NCBI RefSeq assembly: GCF_001571225.1
Contig: NZ_BCTJ01000015.1
Span: 47,730-111,729, forward strand
DNA from: Hydrogenophaga palleronii NBRC 102513
Lineage (GTDB): Bacteria > Pseudomonadota > Gammaproteobacteria > Burkholderiales > Burkholderiaceae_C
Reading direction: 5' to 3'
DNA length: 64,000 nt
Below, in pieces: positions 7,324 to 17,463 of this stretch. Below the pieces are notes generated by a model. That model was not told the origin of the DNA, ran no database searches, and was given only the letters and a program-made list of their open reading frames with translations. Within the stretch, counting starts at the first letter, position 1. Every line of letters begins with the position of its first letter. A program made the translations under genes and the position numbers.

Positions 7324-8205
7324 TCAGGCCACCGCCTGCCAGCCACCGTCGGTGGACAGGGCTTCTTCGCGGTGCACCGGCATCAGCCAGCCATGCTGCG
7401 GGCTGACCTGGGCCGAGATGTCGATGCGCGGGGGCTGCGCAAACACACTGCCGAAGATGGTGGCGAACGAGACGTCGGCCGCGTCGCGCCCAGTGCCGAT
7501 GCGCAGAAAGCCCATCGGGATCGCCGTGCCCGAGGGGTCGAAGATGTACCAGCGGTGCCCGATGTAGGCCTCCACATAGGCGTGGAAGTCGGTCGGGCCC
7601 AGGGCCGGGTCGGCGCCGAAGTCGATCGCGGTGGTGAAGCGCGCGGGAATGTTGAGCGCGCGGCACAGGGTGATCATCAGGTGCGCGAAGTCGCGGCACA
7701 CGCCCTTGTGGTCGTTCATGGTGTCCAGCGCCGAGGTCATGGAGTTGCTGGTGCCCGACTCGAAAGTCACCTGGCTCTGCACCCACTTCTGGATCGCCTG
7801 CACGCGGCGGTAACCCTGCGGCACCTGGCCGAACAGATCGTTGGCCATGGCCGTCACACAGTCGGACTGGCAGTAGCGGCTCGGGTAGATATAGGCCAGT
7901 GCCTCCGGCGGCAGCTGCGCCACCGGGGTCTCGCGGATGTCGTCGGGTTGCTCCACGTGGTGGGCAATGTCCAGCGTGGCGCGGTAACGCAGCGACAACG
8001 GGCCGGGCACGGCCGTCAGGCGCAGGATGCGGGTGCGCGTGGGCGCGTCGGTGTGCATCACCAGCGGCACGGTCTGGCTGATCTGCAGCTCTTCCCACGC
8101 CACGGTCTGTTGTGGCGAATGCGCGGCCTGCACGTTGAAGATGAAGTCCGCACCGGGTGCGTGGACTTCGTACTGCAGATCGATGGCGATGTGGAGACGA
8201 ACCAT
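7324..8205 (-). CDS. transglutaminase-like cysteine protease-fold protein
   Basis: The 293-residue protein starts at MVRLHIAIDLQYEV, an ATG preferred over an upstream one because the bacterial transglutaminase N-terminal domain begins here. That beta-rich domain covers about 1-90, and the transglutaminase core follows. The catalytic triad is readable: Cys170 (HKGVCRDFAHL), His208 (DFHAYVEAY) and Asp223 (YIFDPSG). There is no signal peptide or membrane segment, so it is likely cytoplasmic. Members act as peptidases or amidases rather than true crosslinkers. It is divergent from the permease gene at 8395 and appears monocistronic. Confidence 0.9.
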   Translation of the reverse strand: MVRLHIAIDLQYEVHAPGADFIFNVQAAHSPQQTVAWEELQISQTVPLVMHTDAPTRTRILRLTAVPGPLSLRYRATLDIAHHVEQPDDIRETPVAQLPPEALAYIYPSRYCQSDCVTAMANDLFGQVPQGYRRVQAIQKWVQSQVTFESGTSNSMTSALDTMNDHKGVCRDFAHLMITLCRALNIPARFTTAIDFGADPALGPTDFHAYVEAYIGHRWYIFDPSGTAIPMGFLRIGTGRDAADVSFATIFGSVFAQPPRIDISAQVSPQHGWLMPVHREEALSTDGGWQAVA

Positions 8206-8394
8206 GTGGGGACACCGGAAAAAAGGTGAGCCCGCCTTGAGGGCGGGTGGCAGCGGCACGGGCCGCTGTGGGTGTTGTGGTGGTGCCGAGAAAGTGACGA
8301 TTCATCGTAGGCGTGCGCCGCGTGCGCTGTCGGTGCGCTGGCTCACCCAAGGCCATGGGATTCAAAGGCTTCAAAGGGCTTAAGCTCCTGCCAC

Positions 8395-10956
8395 ATGCGC
8401 GCGCTGCTCACCACGTTCTCCAAGCAAGAGTTGCGCCATCACCCCTGGCGCAACGCCTCGGCCGTGGTGGCGGTGATGCTGGGCGTGGCGCTGGCGTTTG
8501 CGGTGCACCTCATCAACGCGTCGGCGCTGGCCGAGTTCTCCAGCGCGGTGAGTTCGGTCAACGGCCAGCCCGATCTGGAACTGCGCGCCAGGCAGGGCGC
8601 ACTGGACGACGCCTTGCTCGAACGCATTGCTGCACAACCCGGCGTGGCGCTGGCCAGCCCGGTGCTGGAACAGCCACTGCAACTGCCGGACGCGGGCGGC
8701 ACCCGCATCGGCGTGACCCTGCTCGGCGTGGACGCGCTGGTGGTGGCCGGCCTCTCGCCCGCGCTGATGCCGGTGCCCGATGCCACGGGCAGTGCCGCCG
8801 GCGCGCGCCGCCTCGACCTGTTCGCACCCGACGCGGTGTTTCTCAACGCCGCCGCACAACAGGCCTTTGCCGGGCAAGGCACGCTCACGCTGCCCGGCAC
8901 CCACAAGGCGCTGCGCGTGGCCGGCCGCGTGAACGCCCCCGGCGCACCGCTGCTGGTGATGGACGTGGCGGCGGCGCAGGCCGCCACCGGGCGGATCGGT
9001 GAACTCAGCCGCATCGACCTGCGCCTGAACCCGGGCGCACGCGCCAGCGAGGTGCTGTCCGCACTCGCCCTGCCCGCCAACGTGATCGCGCAGCGGCCCG
9101 AACAGGCGGGTGAACGCGTCAGCAACCTCTCGCGCGCCTACCGCGTCAACCTCACCGTGCTGGCGCTGGTGGCGCTGTTCACCGGCGCCTTCCTGGTGTT
9201 CTCGGTGTTGTCGCTGTCGGTGGCGCGGCGCCAGCCGCAGTTCGCGCTGCTCGGCGTGCTGGGCCTGTCGGGCCGGGAGCGCCTGCGCCTGGTGCTGGCC
9301 GAATCGGCCTTGCTCGGCCTGCTGGGCAGCGTGCTCGGCATTGCCCTGGGCACGGCACTGGCCGCGCTGGCGCTGCGCCTGCTCGGGGGTGACCTGGGCG
9401 GTGGTTATTTCTCCGGCGACACACCGCCGCTGTTGTGGAGCCCGCTCGCGGCCGGCGTCTATTTGCTGCTGGGTGTGCTGGCGGCGCTGGTGGGCGGCTG
9501 GTGGCCAGCGCGTGCCACCGCGCGGCTGGCGCCGGCGCTCGCGCTCAAGGGCCTGGGCGCACCGCCCCGGCCCGGCGCGCGCCGCCACACGCTTGCGCTC
9601 GGCCTGGTGCTGCTGGCCGGCGCGCTGGCCTGGGCACCGCCGGTGATGGGCATTCCGCTCGCGGCCTATGCCTCGGTCGGACTGCTGCTGGTGGGCGGCA
9701 TTGCGGCGCTGCCGCTGGGCGTGGGCTGGTTGCTCGACCGCATTGCTCCGCACCTCACACGCCAAGCCTTGCCCGTGCTGGCGGTGGAACGCGCACGCCG
9801 CCTGCGCGAGACCGCGGCCGTGGCCACCAGCGGCGTGGTGGCGAGCCTGGCGCTGTCGGTGGCGCTCACGGTGATGGTGGCGAGCTTTCGCGACTCGGTC
9901 ACGCAGTGGCTGGACGCGGTGCTGCCGGCGCAGCTCTACGTGCGCAGCATCGGCGCGGGCGGCGACAGCAGCCACCTGCCCGAGCCGTTCGTGAACGCGG
10001 TCGCGCGCGTGGACGGTGTGGCACGCGCCGACACGCTGCGCGCCACGCCGGTGCAACTCGCACCCGACCGCCCCGCGGTGATGCTGCTGACGCGCCCGCT
10101 GGAGCGGCAAGCCGGCGCCGTGCCCAGCCTGCCCCTGGTTGGCAACCCCCTGCCCGCGCCCGCCGTGCCCGAAGGCGAACGGGTGGTGACGGTGTACGCC
10201 AGCGAGGCCATGGTCGACCTGTACGGCGCCGAGCCGGGCAGCTGGTTGCCCGCAATGGCGCTGGCCTTTGCCGAGCCGCAGGTGCGCGGCGTGCATTTCT
10301 TCGTTGCCGGGGTCTGGCGCGACTACGCGCGCCAGCACGGCAGCGTGGTGATGGACCGGGCCGACTTCGTGCGCCTCTCGGGCGACACACGCGTGAACGA
10401 CCTCGCCCTGCACCTGGCCGAAGGCGCCGACGAGAACACGGTGCGCGAACGCGTGCGCGCACTGGCGCAGGCACAGGGTGTGGCCGAGCAGATCGAGTTC
10501 GCCTCGGTCGGCCAGATCCGCGCCACCTCGCTGCGCATCTTCGACCGCAGCTTCGCCGTCACCGTCTGGCTGCAGGCGGTGGCCATCGGCATCGGCCTGT
10601 TCGGCGTGGCCGCCAGCTTCAGCGCGCAGGTGCTGGCGCGGCGGCGCGAGTTCGGCCTGCTGGCGCACCTGGGCCTGACGCGGGCGCAGATCCTCGGCGT
10701 GGTGGCGCTCGAAGGCCTGGCCTGGACGGTGCTGGGCGCCATCGCCGGGCTCGCACTCGGCCTGGCGGTGAGCCTGGTGCTGGTGCACGTGGTCAACCCG
10801 CAGAGCTTCCACTGGACCATGGACCTCGTGCTGCCCTGGGCCCGCCTGCTGGCGCTGTGCGCTGCGGTGGTGGTTGCGGGCACGCTCACCGCATGGCTGG
10901 CCGGCCAGGCCGCGGCCAGCCGCGACGCGGTGCGCGCGGTGAAGGAAGACTGGTGA
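8395..10956 (+). CDS. FtsX/YbbP-type ABC transporter permease without adjacent ATPase
   Basis: The 853-residue inner-membrane protein has two FtsX-type halves. One membrane helix lies near 20-45, a periplasmic domain follows, then a helix cluster (about 255-360) and further helices near 400-460. The second half repeats this with a helix near 480, a periplasmic domain and three final helices (about 725-845). Size and layout match YbbP-like permeases of the MacB/LolE superfamily. These normally work with a LolD/YbbA-like ATPase, but the upstream neighbour is divergent and no ATPase gene adjoins. Next genes on the strand are a PLP enzyme (54 bases away) and an AttH-like protein. Its cargo is unknown. 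Confidence 0.88.
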   Translation: MRALLTTFSKQELRHHPWRNASAVVAVMLGVALAFAVHLINASALAEFSSAVSSVNGQPDLELRARQGALDDALLERIAAQPGVALASPVLEQPLQLPDAGGTRIGVTLLGVDALVVAGLSPALMPVPDATGSAAGARRLDLFAPDAVFLNAAAQQAFAGQGTLTLPGTHKALRVAGRVNAPGAPLLVMDVAAAQAATGRIGELSRIDLRLNPGARASEVLSALALPANVIAQRPEQAGERVSNLSRAYRVNLTVLALVALFTGAFLVFSVLSLSVARRQPQFALLGVLGLSGRERLRLVLAESALLGLLGSVLGIALGTALAALALRLLGGDLGGGYFSGDTPPLLWSPLAAGVYLLLGVLAALVGGWWPARATARLAPALALKGLGAPPRPGARRHTLALGLVLLAGALAWAPPVMGIPLAAYASVGLLLVGGIAALPLGVGWLLDRIAPHLTRQALPVLAVERARRLRETAAVATSGVVASLALSVALTVMVASFRDSVTQWLDAVLPAQLYVRSIGAGGDSSHLPEPFVNAVARVDGVARADTLRATPVQLAPDRPAVMLLTRPLERQAGAVPSLPLVGNPLPAPAVPEGERVVTVYASEAMVDLYGAEPGSWLPAMALAFAEPQVRGVHFFVAGVWRDYARQHGSVVMDRADFVRLSGDTRVNDLALHLAEGADENTVRERVRALAQAQGVAEQIEFASVGQIRATSLRIFDRSFAVTVWLQAVAIGIGLFGVAASFSAQVLARRREFGLLAHLGLTRAQILGVVALEGLAWTVLGAIAGLALGLAVSLVLVHVVNPQSFHWTMDLVLPWARLLALCAAVVVAGTLTAWLAGQAAASRDAVRAVKEDW

Positions 10957-11009
10957 CCCACAATGCCGGCAAGCCCGCCCCGCACGCTTCTACTGCCCGA
11001 CACCTCCAC

Positions 11010-12068
11010 ATGACCGATTCCATTCAATGGGTGCACCAGGCCATCGCCCGCATCGAAGCCGACTTCTGCCGCAGCGCCGACACCCACCTCATCGACCTGC
11101 CCCTGCCGACCTGGCACGCGCACGGCATCGACTTCTATCTCAAGGACGAATCGACCCACCCCACCGGCAGCCTCAAGCACCGGCTGGCGCGCTCGCTGTT
11201 CCTGTACGCGCTGTGCAACGGCTGGGTGCGCGAAGGCACCACCGTGGTGGAAGCGTCCAGCGGCTCCACCGCCGTGAGCGAGGCCTACTTTGCGCGCCTG
11301 CTCGGCCTGCCGTTCATTGCCGTGGTGCCGCGTGGCACCTCGCAGGAAAAACTTGAGCAGATCACCCACTACGGTGGCCATTGCCATTTCGTGGACAAGG
11401 CCGGCGAGGTGTACGCCGCCGCGCAATCGCTCGCCCACGAAACCGGTGGCCACTACATGGACCAGTTCACCAACGCCGAGCGCGCCACCGACTGGCGCGG
11501 CAACAACAACATCGCGCAAAGCATGTTCGAGCAGATGGCGCACGAGCGGCACCCGGTGCCGCGCTGGATCGTGGTGGGTGCGGGCACCGGCGGCACCAGC
11601 GCCACCATCGGCCGCTTCCTTCGTTACCGGCGCCATGCCAGCCAGCTCTGCGTGGCCGACCCGGCCGGTTCGGTGTTCAGCGCCTACCACCGCCTGCGCG
11701 ATCCCGCACTCACCGCCGCGGGCTCGCGCATCGAAGGCATCGGCCGCCCGCGCGTGGAGCCCAGCTTCATTCCCGCCCTGGTGGACCGCATGGTTGAGGT
11801 GCCCGATGCCGATTCGCTGGCCGCCATGCACGCCCTCTCCGATCTGCTGGGCCGCCGCGTGGGGCCGTCCACCGGCACCAACCTGGTGGCCATGCTCGCG
11901 CTGGCGCAGGAGATGAAGGCACGTGGCGAACCAGGCGCCATCCTCTCGCTGCTGTGCGACAGCGGCGAGCGCTACCTCCAGACCTACTTCGACACCGCCT
12001 GGGCACTGGAACGTTTTGGTGACGGTACGGCCGCACGCCAGCGCGTGCAGGCACTGCTGGAAGGCTGA
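11010..12068 (+). CDS. PLP-dependent cysteine synthase family protein
   Basis: The 352-residue fold-type II PLP enzyme carries the Schiff-base lysine in [11 protein letters not shown] (Lys56). [10 protein letters not shown] then binds the substrate carboxylate, and [13 protein letters not shown] is the phosphate-binding glycine loop. It begins at [19 protein letters not shown]. Its N-terminus and TGSLKHR motif differ from ordinary CysK/CysM (usually TGSFKDR-like or TSSVKDR-like), so it belongs to a separate subgroup that may act as a desulfhydrase or D-cysteine-desulfhydrase-like lyase. It lies between the permease and the AttH-like gene, seven bases before the latter, so all three probably form one transcript. 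Confidence 0.85.
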   Translation: MTDSIQWVHQAIARIEADFCRSADTHLIDLPLPTWHAHGIDFYLKDESTHPTGSLKHRLARSLFLYALCNGWVREGTTVVEASSGSTAVSEAYFARLLGLPFIAVVPRGTSQEKLEQITHYGGHCHFVDKAGEVYAAAQSLAHETGGHYMDQFTNAERATDWRGNNNIAQSMFEQMAHERHPVPRWIVVGAGTGGTSATIGRFLRYRRHASQLCVADPAGSVFSAYHRLRDPALTAAGSRIEGIGRPRVEPSFIPALVDRMVEVPDADSLAAMHALSDLLGRRVGPSTGTNLVAMLALAQEMKARGEPGAILSLLCDSGERYLQTYFDTAWALERFGDGTAARQRVQALLEG

Positions 12069-12075
12069 CAACACC

Positions 12076-13224
12076 ATGGCACCGCTGCGGCCCGGCCTCC
12101 TCCCCACGCGGCGCGATGCGGTGCTGGGCATGGCCGGCTGGCTGGTGCTGCCGGCGCTGCAGGCCCAGCCCTCACACCGCCCCGGCGATACTCTGCAGCC
12201 GCGCCCGCTGGTGTTCCCGCGTGACCACGGCAGCCACAACCAGACACGCACCGAGTGGTGGTACCTGACCGGCCAGGCCAGCACCGCGCAAGGCCGGCGC
12301 TTCGGTTTTCAGGTGACCTTCTTCCGCAGCCGTGTCGACGAAGCGCAAGACCTGCGCAGCCGCCTGGCCGCGCGCCAGCTGCTGTTTGCGCACGCCGCCA
12401 TCACCGACGTGCAGAGTGGCGAACTGCGGCACGACCAGCGCATCGCACGCTGGAACGGCGAGCCACCCGAGGTGCGCGAACGTGGCGTGTTCGCCAGCAC
12501 CGAAGACACCCATGTGGTGTTGCGCGACTGGTCGCTGCAGCGCCACGCCGACGGCGGCTACAGCACGCGTGTGGCGGGCAGCAGTGAGCTGGCGATCGTC
12601 CTGCGCGCGCAGGCCACACAGGCCTGGCTGCTGCAAGGCGCCCAGGGTTTCTCACGCAAGGGGCCGGACCCGTCGCAGGCCAGCTTCTACGTCAGCCAGC
12701 CGCAGCTGCAGGTGCAGGGCACGCTGGGCGTGAAAGGCGAGCGCTTCGAGGTGCAGGGCACGGCCTGGCTGGACCACGAATGGAGCGAGGCCATCCTGCA
12801 CCCCGAGGCGGTGGGCTGGGACTGGATCGGCATGAACCTGCTCGACGGCAGCAGCCTCACCGCCTTCCAGCTGCGCCGCGCCGATGGCAGCGCGCTGTGG
12901 ACCGGTGGCTCGTTTCGCCGCGCCGCCGATGCGCAGAGTGCCACCGCCGCGCGCGCCTTCCAGCCCGGAGAGGTGTCATGGACACCGCTGCGCCACTGGA
13001 CCAGCCCGCTCACGCGTGCGGCCTACCCGGTGGAATGGCGGGTACACACACCGGCCGGCGAACACACGGTGAAGGCGGTGATCGACCCGCAGGAGCTCGA
13101 CAGCCGCGCCAGCACCGGCACGGTGTACTGGGAAGGCCTGTCCGACCTGCACGACGCGCAGGGCCGCAGCGTGGGCCGCGGTTACCTGGAGATGACGGGT
13201 TACGCGCAGCGCCTGGTGCTCTGA
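12076..13224 (+). CDS. AttH/CrtC-like exported lipocalin-fold protein
   Basis: The 382-residue product begins with TRRDAVLGMAGWLVL, a twin-arginine-like signal, with processing likely near LQAQ. The mature part opens with FPRDHGSHNQTRTEWWYLTG, the signature of the AttH / carotenoid 1,2-hydratase (CrtC) family. The second half contains TAWLDHEWSEAIL and WDWIGMNLLDGSSLTAFQL, the other conserved core. The family consists of two consecutive lipocalin-like barrels. No carotenoid genes are present, so the AttH reading, a periplasmic partner of FtsX-type permeases, is preferred over hydratase activity. The ligand is unknown. Confidence 0.86.
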   Translation: MAPLRPGLLPTRRDAVLGMAGWLVLPALQAQPSHRPGDTLQPRPLVFPRDHGSHNQTRTEWWYLTGQASTAQGRRFGFQVTFFRSRVDEAQDLRSRLAARQLLFAHAAITDVQSGELRHDQRIARWNGEPPEVRERGVFASTEDTHVVLRDWSLQRHADGGYSTRVAGSSELAIVLRAQATQAWLLQGAQGFSRKGPDPSQASFYVSQPQLQVQGTLGVKGERFEVQGTAWLDHEWSEAILHPEAVGWDWIGMNLLDGSSLTAFQLRRADGSALWTGGSFRRAADAQSATAARAFQPGEVSWTPLRHWTSPLTRAAYPVEWRVHTPAGEHTVKAVIDPQELDSRASTGTVYWEGLSDLHDAQGRSVGRGYLEMTGYAQRLVL

Positions 13225-13227
13225 GGC

Positions 13228-14364
13228 TCAGGGCGCGGCGCCGTCCGACTGCCACTCGCGGAAGAAGCGGATGCGTTCCGCGTGCTCGGGGTGGCTGCCG
13301 ATGGCAATCGGCAGGGACACGCGTTCTTTGTCCTTGTCGCCGCTCTCTTCGCGGTCTTCGTCGTCGTCCTTGCCGCCCACTTCTGCCCCCGGCTTGTTGC
13401 GCCGCCGGCCCTTGTTCTCCACCTCGTCGCGGATGCGTTCGAAGAAGGTCGCCATCACCGCCGGCCGGATGCCGTTGGCGTGCAGCAGGCGGGCCGCGTG
13501 CGCGTCGGCGCGGCGTTCGGCGTCGCGCGAATAGGCCTGTGTGGCCAGCGTGGCCGGCACGGTGGCGAGGAAGCCGCTGGCATCACCCAGCACCACACCC
13601 ACCATGGCGCTGATGAGGCTGGCGCGCACCACCATGTCGAGCCCGTCGCGGTACTGCACATGGCCGAGCTCGTGCGCCAGCACGCCGGTGATCGCGTCGG
13701 GCTGGTCTTCCAGCAACTCCACCAGCTCGTCGGTCATGACGATGTAGCCCCCCGGCAAGGCAAAGGCGTTGGGGCCGAGCATGGGCGAGGCATGAAAGCT
13801 GAGCTGCCAGCCGGGCGCATCACCCTGCGGGTGGGCGCTGTCCACCAGCGCGGCGAAGCGCTGGCGCATGGCGTCCTGCTGCGCCTGCGGCAACTCGCTC
13901 GGGCGCAGGAAGAGGCGGTCCAATTGCTGCAGGCTTTGTTGGCCGATGCGTTGTTCCAGGCCCAGCGGCACCTGCTGCGCCAGCGTCTGGCTCAGCCAGG
14001 GCACGCCCCAGAGCCAGGCCACGGTGAGGAACAGCACCGAACCGGCCAGCGCCACGCCGGTGGCGCGCCAGCTCTGCATCCAGCCGACCACGCGGCTGTC
14101 CCGCAGGCCGCTGGCCTGGGCCCAGGCGTCCCATTCGGCGGCGTTGGCGTGCTGGATCAGGCCGCCGTCGGGCAGCTCGGCCTGGCGCTGGCCGTGGGTG
14201 CGGCGCTCGGGCCAGCGCACACCTGCCAGCGGGTAACGGCGCACCTCGTCCGCCACCTGCAACAGCAGCTCACCGCCCTGCACCTGCAGCAGCACCGGGT
14301 GCGGCCGCGGCGACTGGCCGTCGAACCACAACGAGGCCAGCGGGGCCGCTGCCTCGGCCATCAA
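13228..14364 (-). CDS. M48-family membrane metalloprotease
   Basis: The 378-residue protein has an uncharacterised N-terminal domain (1-95), a membrane helix near 102-122, and an M48 peptidase domain with the zinc motif HELGH at 231-235. The third ligand region SRDAERRADAHAARLL follows near 278-293. A strongly charged insert rich in Asp, Glu and Lys (about 320-350) precedes SHPEHAERIRFF. M48 enzymes of this type (LoiP/BepA/YcaL relatives) degrade or survey envelope proteins. The start overlaps the stop of the DUF898 gene by four bases, which indicates translational coupling with that membrane protein. Confidence 0.9.
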   Translation of the reverse strand: MMAEAAAPLASLWFDGQSPRPHPVLLQVQGGELLLQVADEVRRYPLAGVRWPERRTHGQRQAELPDGGLIQHANAAEWDAWAQASGLRDSRVVGWMQSWRATGVALAGSVLFLTVAWLWGVPWLSQTLAQQVPLGLEQRIGQQSLQQLDRLFLRPSELPQAQQDAMRQRFAALVDSAHPQGDAPGWQLSFHASPMLGPNAFALPGGYIVMTDELVELLEDQPDAITGVLAHELGHVQYRDGLDMVVRASLISAMVGVVLGDASGFLATVPATLATQAYSRDAERRADAHAARLLHANGIRPAVMATFFERIRDEVENKGRRRNKPGAEVGGKDDDEDREESGDKDKERVSLPIAIGSHPEHAERIRFFREWQSDGAAP

Positions 14365-15581
14365 AGCCCCATGTCCATGCCGAAGAAATCGCCCGCGGCA
14401 TCGCCCAGCACGCCTTGCTGCGAACGCTGCGCCTGCGCGAGCCAGCCGTCCACCGGGCCGTCCACTTCCAGCGACATGGCTTCGAGCTTCAGGCGCGCGG
14501 CACGCACCTTGGCGAAAGGCCAGAACAGGCCCAGCGTGAGCACGATCAACAACCAGTTGACCAGGGTGACGCGGAACAGGCTGCGAAAACGCAGCGTGCT
14601 GCCAAAGCGGATGCGCTCGCTGCGCGTGCCGCCCCAGAGCAGGTTCTGGAAGCGGGCACCGAAGTACGGTGCCGACACCAGCGGGATCAGCAGGTAGAAC
14701 ACCGCCAGCGCCACCGGCACCAGCAAGGCCACCAGCGCGCGCCGGTTGCCATCACCAACGCCGCTGAACACACTGCTGGCCAGCAGGAACACGCCCGCCG
14801 CCACCACGGCCGCACCGGCCAGGCCCACCAGCAGGCTCACGCCGCTGGTCTTGAGGAACAGGGTGTAGAAGCGGCCGGTGCCGGCGTGCAGCTGCGTGCG
14901 CTCCTGCGCAAACGCGTAACCGCCGTGCTGGTAACGCTTCATGCGCGCGAACAGCCAGGGCATCAGCAGCGTGAAGCCGATCGCCACGGCACCGACGATG
15001 ATCATCGCGCGCCGTGCCTCGCCGGGCAGCATGTCATCGCCCTCCGGTACCTCGGGCAGCAGCAGCACGAACAACAACGCCGGCAGGAAAAACGGCAGCA
15101 TGCTCAGGTAGGCGCCCTTGAGGTCTCCGGCAAACGACAGGCGCACGCCGCGCCAGCTGGTATTGCGCAGCCGGAACTGCAACGAGGCGCGCCAGAGCGC
15201 GGGCCACAGCACCATGAAGACCAGCAACGCGATCCAGGCCAGGCCCGGCAGGAAGTGCGACACCCCCCAGTACGCCAGGCCCAGCACCACCATCAGCAGG
15301 TAACCGCGGAACATCTTCCAGGGGTCGGCATGGAAACCGAGCGGGTCGCCGCCGACCAGGGTGTTGTTCTGGAAATAGGCGATGCGGCGTGCACGAGCAA
15401 ACGGCAGGTACAGCGTGAGCGTGACGAGGGTGAGCAGCAGGTTGACGATCCAGATGCGGAAATACTCGCTGCCCGAACCGGTGAACCGGATGTCCATCGC
15501 CTGCGCGGTGCCCCGTGCATGCACCTGGTCGTGCAGCTGGTCCTGCGCCACGGTGGGCGCGAAGTCGTCCTGTTGTGCCAT
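14361..15581 (-). CDS. YjgN-like DUF898 integral membrane protein
   Basis: About 406 residues begin at MAQQDDFAPTVAQDQL; an ATG six bases upstream (MGMAQQ) is equally possible. After a short hydrophilic leader comes MDIRFTGSGSEYFRIWIVNL, the typical DUF898 opening. A second similar element, IRFGSTLRFRSLFRVTLVNWL, appears late in the protein, so the chain is an internal duplication with multiple membrane helices. Its role is unknown. Coupling to the M48 peptidase is a recurrent arrangement, which suggests that the two act together in the inner membrane. Confidence 0.88.
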   Translation of the reverse strand: MAQQDDFAPTVAQDQLHDQVHARGTAQAMDIRFTGSGSEYFRIWIVNLLLTLVTLTLYLPFARARRIAYFQNNTLVGGDPLGFHADPWKMFRGYLLMVVLGLAYWGVSHFLPGLAWIALLVFMVLWPALWRASLQFRLRNTSWRGVRLSFAGDLKGAYLSMLPFFLPALLFVLLLPEVPEGDDMLPGEARRAMIIVGAVAIGFTLLMPWLFARMKRYQHGGYAFAQERTQLHAGTGRFYTLFLKTSGVSLLVGLAGAAVVAAGVFLLASSVFSGVGDGNRRALVALLVPVALAVFYLLIPLVSAPYFGARFQNLLWGGTRSERIRFGSTLRFRSLFRVTLVNWLLIVLTLGLFWPFAKVRAARLKLEAMSLEVDGPVDGWLAQAQRSQQGVLGDAAGDFFGMDMGL

Positions 15582-15672
15582 CCCCATCCCTCTCGAAGTT
15601 GAAAATTTTGCGCGCATCCTAGCACCCCGGCCTGCGCCCCCTGCCTTGGAAAAACCCGGCACACTGTGGCCC

Positions 15673-17463
15673 ATGCCCGTGACCACGCCATCCGAACGCC
15701 CCAAGGCCAGCTCCCCCACTTCGCTCAGCGGCCTGTTGCCGTTCATGCGGCCCTACCGCTCCCAGATCGCGCTGGCGATGCTCTTCCTGGTGCTGGCCGC
15801 GGTGGCCACGCTGGTGTTTCCGGTGGCGCTGCGCGGCCTGATCGACAGCGGCCTGGTGCCGGGAGGCGACCGCAGCGCGCAGGCCATGGGGCTGCGTGGC
15901 CACTTCGTTGAACTCTTTGCCGTGGCGGTGGCGCTGGGTCTGTTTTCAGCGGCGCGCTTCTACCTCGTGAGCTGGCTGGGTGAACGCATCACGGCCGACC
16001 TGCGCAGCGCGGTCTACCGCCATGTGCTGCGCCAGAGCCCGCAGTTCTTCGAGACCACGCAGACCGGAGAAGTACTGTCGCGCCTGACGACCGACACCAC
16101 GCTGGTGCAGACCGTGGTGGGCTCGTCGCTCTCCATGGGCCTGCGCAACGCGGTGATGGGCATCGGCGCGCTGATCATGCTGGTGTGGACCAACCCGTAT
16201 GTGATGCTGCAGGTGCTGCTGATCATCCTGCTGGTGGTGCTGCCCAGCATGTGGTTCGGGCGGCGCGTGCGCAAGCTCTCGCGCGCCAGCCAGGACCGCG
16301 TGGCCGACTCCAGCGCCATCGCGGCCGAGGTGCTCAACGCCATTCCCATCGTGCAGAGCTACACCGCCGAAGAGCGCGAGGCGGTGCGCTTCCGCGACGC
16401 CACCGAAAGCGCTTTCGTCACCGCCATCCGCCGCACCAAGGCGCGCGCCGGCATGGTGGCCTTCATCATCATCAGCACCGCCGCCCTGCTGCTCTGGGGC
16501 CTGTACCAGGGCACGCAGGCGGTGCTGGCCGGCACCATCACGCCCGGTCACCTGGGGCAGACGGTGGTCTACATCATCATCCTGGCCGGTGCGGTGGGTG
16601 TGCTGGGCGAGGTGTATGGCGACCTGCTGCGCGCGGCCGGCGCGAGCGAGCGCCTGATGGAACTGCTGGCCAGCGAGTCGCCGGTGCAGTCACCGGCACG
16701 GCCGCTGCAGGCGCCGGCACCGCAAGGCGGCAGCGCCCTGCTCTTCGACGACGTCAGCTTCCACTACCCCTCGCGCCCCACGCAGGCGGCGTTGAGCGGC
16801 TTCACGCTGGACGTGGCGCCCGGGCAGACGGTGGCGCTGGTCGGCCCCAGCGGCGCCGGCAAGACCACGGTGTTCGGCCTGCTGCTGCGTTATTACGACC
16901 CTGCGCTGGGCAGCATCCGCCTCGACGGCGTGCCGATCGACCAGCTCGACCTGCACGCGCTGCGCCAGCGCATCGGCATCGTGCCGCAGGACCCGGTGAT
17001 CTTCTCCAGCAGCGCGCTGGAGAACATCCGCTACGGCAAGCCGGGTGCGAGCGACGCCGAGGTGCGCGCCGCGGCAGCGGCGGCGTTTGCCGACGAGTTC
17101 ATCGACCAGTTGCCCGAGGGCTACGACACCTTCCTGGGCGAGCGCGGCGTGCGCCTCTCGGGCGGGCAACGCCAGCGCATTGCCATCGCACGAGCCATGT
17201 TGAAGAACCCGCCCCTGCTGCTGCTCGACGAAGCCACCAGCGCGCTGGACGCGCAGAGCGAGCGCATGGTGCAGGCGGCGCTGGAATCGGCCATGAAAGA
17301 CCGCACGACACTGGTGATTGCCCACCGCCTGGCCACCGTGCAGAAGGCCGACCGCATCGTGGTGCTCGACCATGGCCGCCTGGTGGAACAGGGCACCCAC
17401 ACCGAACTGGTGGCGCACGGCGGCCTGTACGCCGGGCTGGCGGCGCTGCAGTTTCAGGCTTGA
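15673..17463 (+). CDS. MsbA-type ABC exporter, fused permease and ATPase
   Basis: The 596-residue half-transporter contains six membrane helices in residues about 25-320, then an ATPase domain. Walker A is GPSGAGKTT, the Q-loop lies in IGIVPQDPVIFSSS, the ABC signature is LSGGQRQRIAIARA, Walker B is LLLLDEATSALD, and the switch histidine is in VIAHRLATVQ. It would function as a homodimer exporting lipids or hydrophobic compounds. The start MPVTTPSERPKASS was chosen from a longer frame because the membrane domain begins soon after (LLPFMRPYRSQIALAM). It is divergent from the DUF898 gene, 91 bases away. It could be lipid A flippase MsbA or a multidrug exporter; msbA usually neighbours lpxK, which is not here. 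Confidence 0.9.
   Translation: MPVTTPSERPKASSPTSLSGLLPFMRPYRSQIALAMLFLVLAAVATLVFPVALRGLIDSGLVPGGDRSAQAMGLRGHFVELFAVAVALGLFSAARFYLVSWLGERITADLRSAVYRHVLRQSPQFFETTQTGEVLSRLTTDTTLVQTVVGSSLSMGLRNAVMGIGALIMLVWTNPYVMLQVLLIILLVVLPSMWFGRRVRKLSRASQDRVADSSAIAAEVLNAIPIVQSYTAEEREAVRFRDATESAFVTAIRRTKARAGMVAFIIISTAALLLWGLYQGTQAVLAGTITPGHLGQTVVYIIILAGAVGVLGEVYGDLLRAAGASERLMELLASESPVQSPARPLQAPAPQGGSALLFDDVSFHYPSRPTQAALSGFTLDVAPGQTVALVGPSGAGKTTVFGLLLRYYDPALGSIRLDGVPIDQLDLHALRQRIGIVPQDPVIFSSSALENIRYGKPGASDAEVRAAAAAAFADEFIDQLPEGYDTFLGERGVRLSGGQRQRIAIARAMLKNPPLLLLDEATSALDAQSERMVQAALESAMKDRTTLVIAHRLATVQKADRIVVLDHGRLVEQGTHTELVAHGGLYAGLAALQFQA

Noticed and set aside
7031..8374. N-terminal extension of the VOC gene into one 772-residue protein
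   Set aside because: The extra 440 or so residues are Arg/Pro-rich, overlap the transglutaminase gene in another frame and precede a normal ATG start at 7030.
8380..10812. 810-residue open frame on the minus strand opposite the permease gene
   Set aside because: It is His/Gln/Arg-rich, has no recognisable domain and mirrors the codon pattern of the plus-strand permease, as expected for an antisense shadow in GC-rich DNA.
12076..13224. True carotenoid hydratase (CrtC)
   Set aside because: No carotenoid genes are in the window and the neighbours are a permease and a PLP enzyme, so the AttH branch is more likely.
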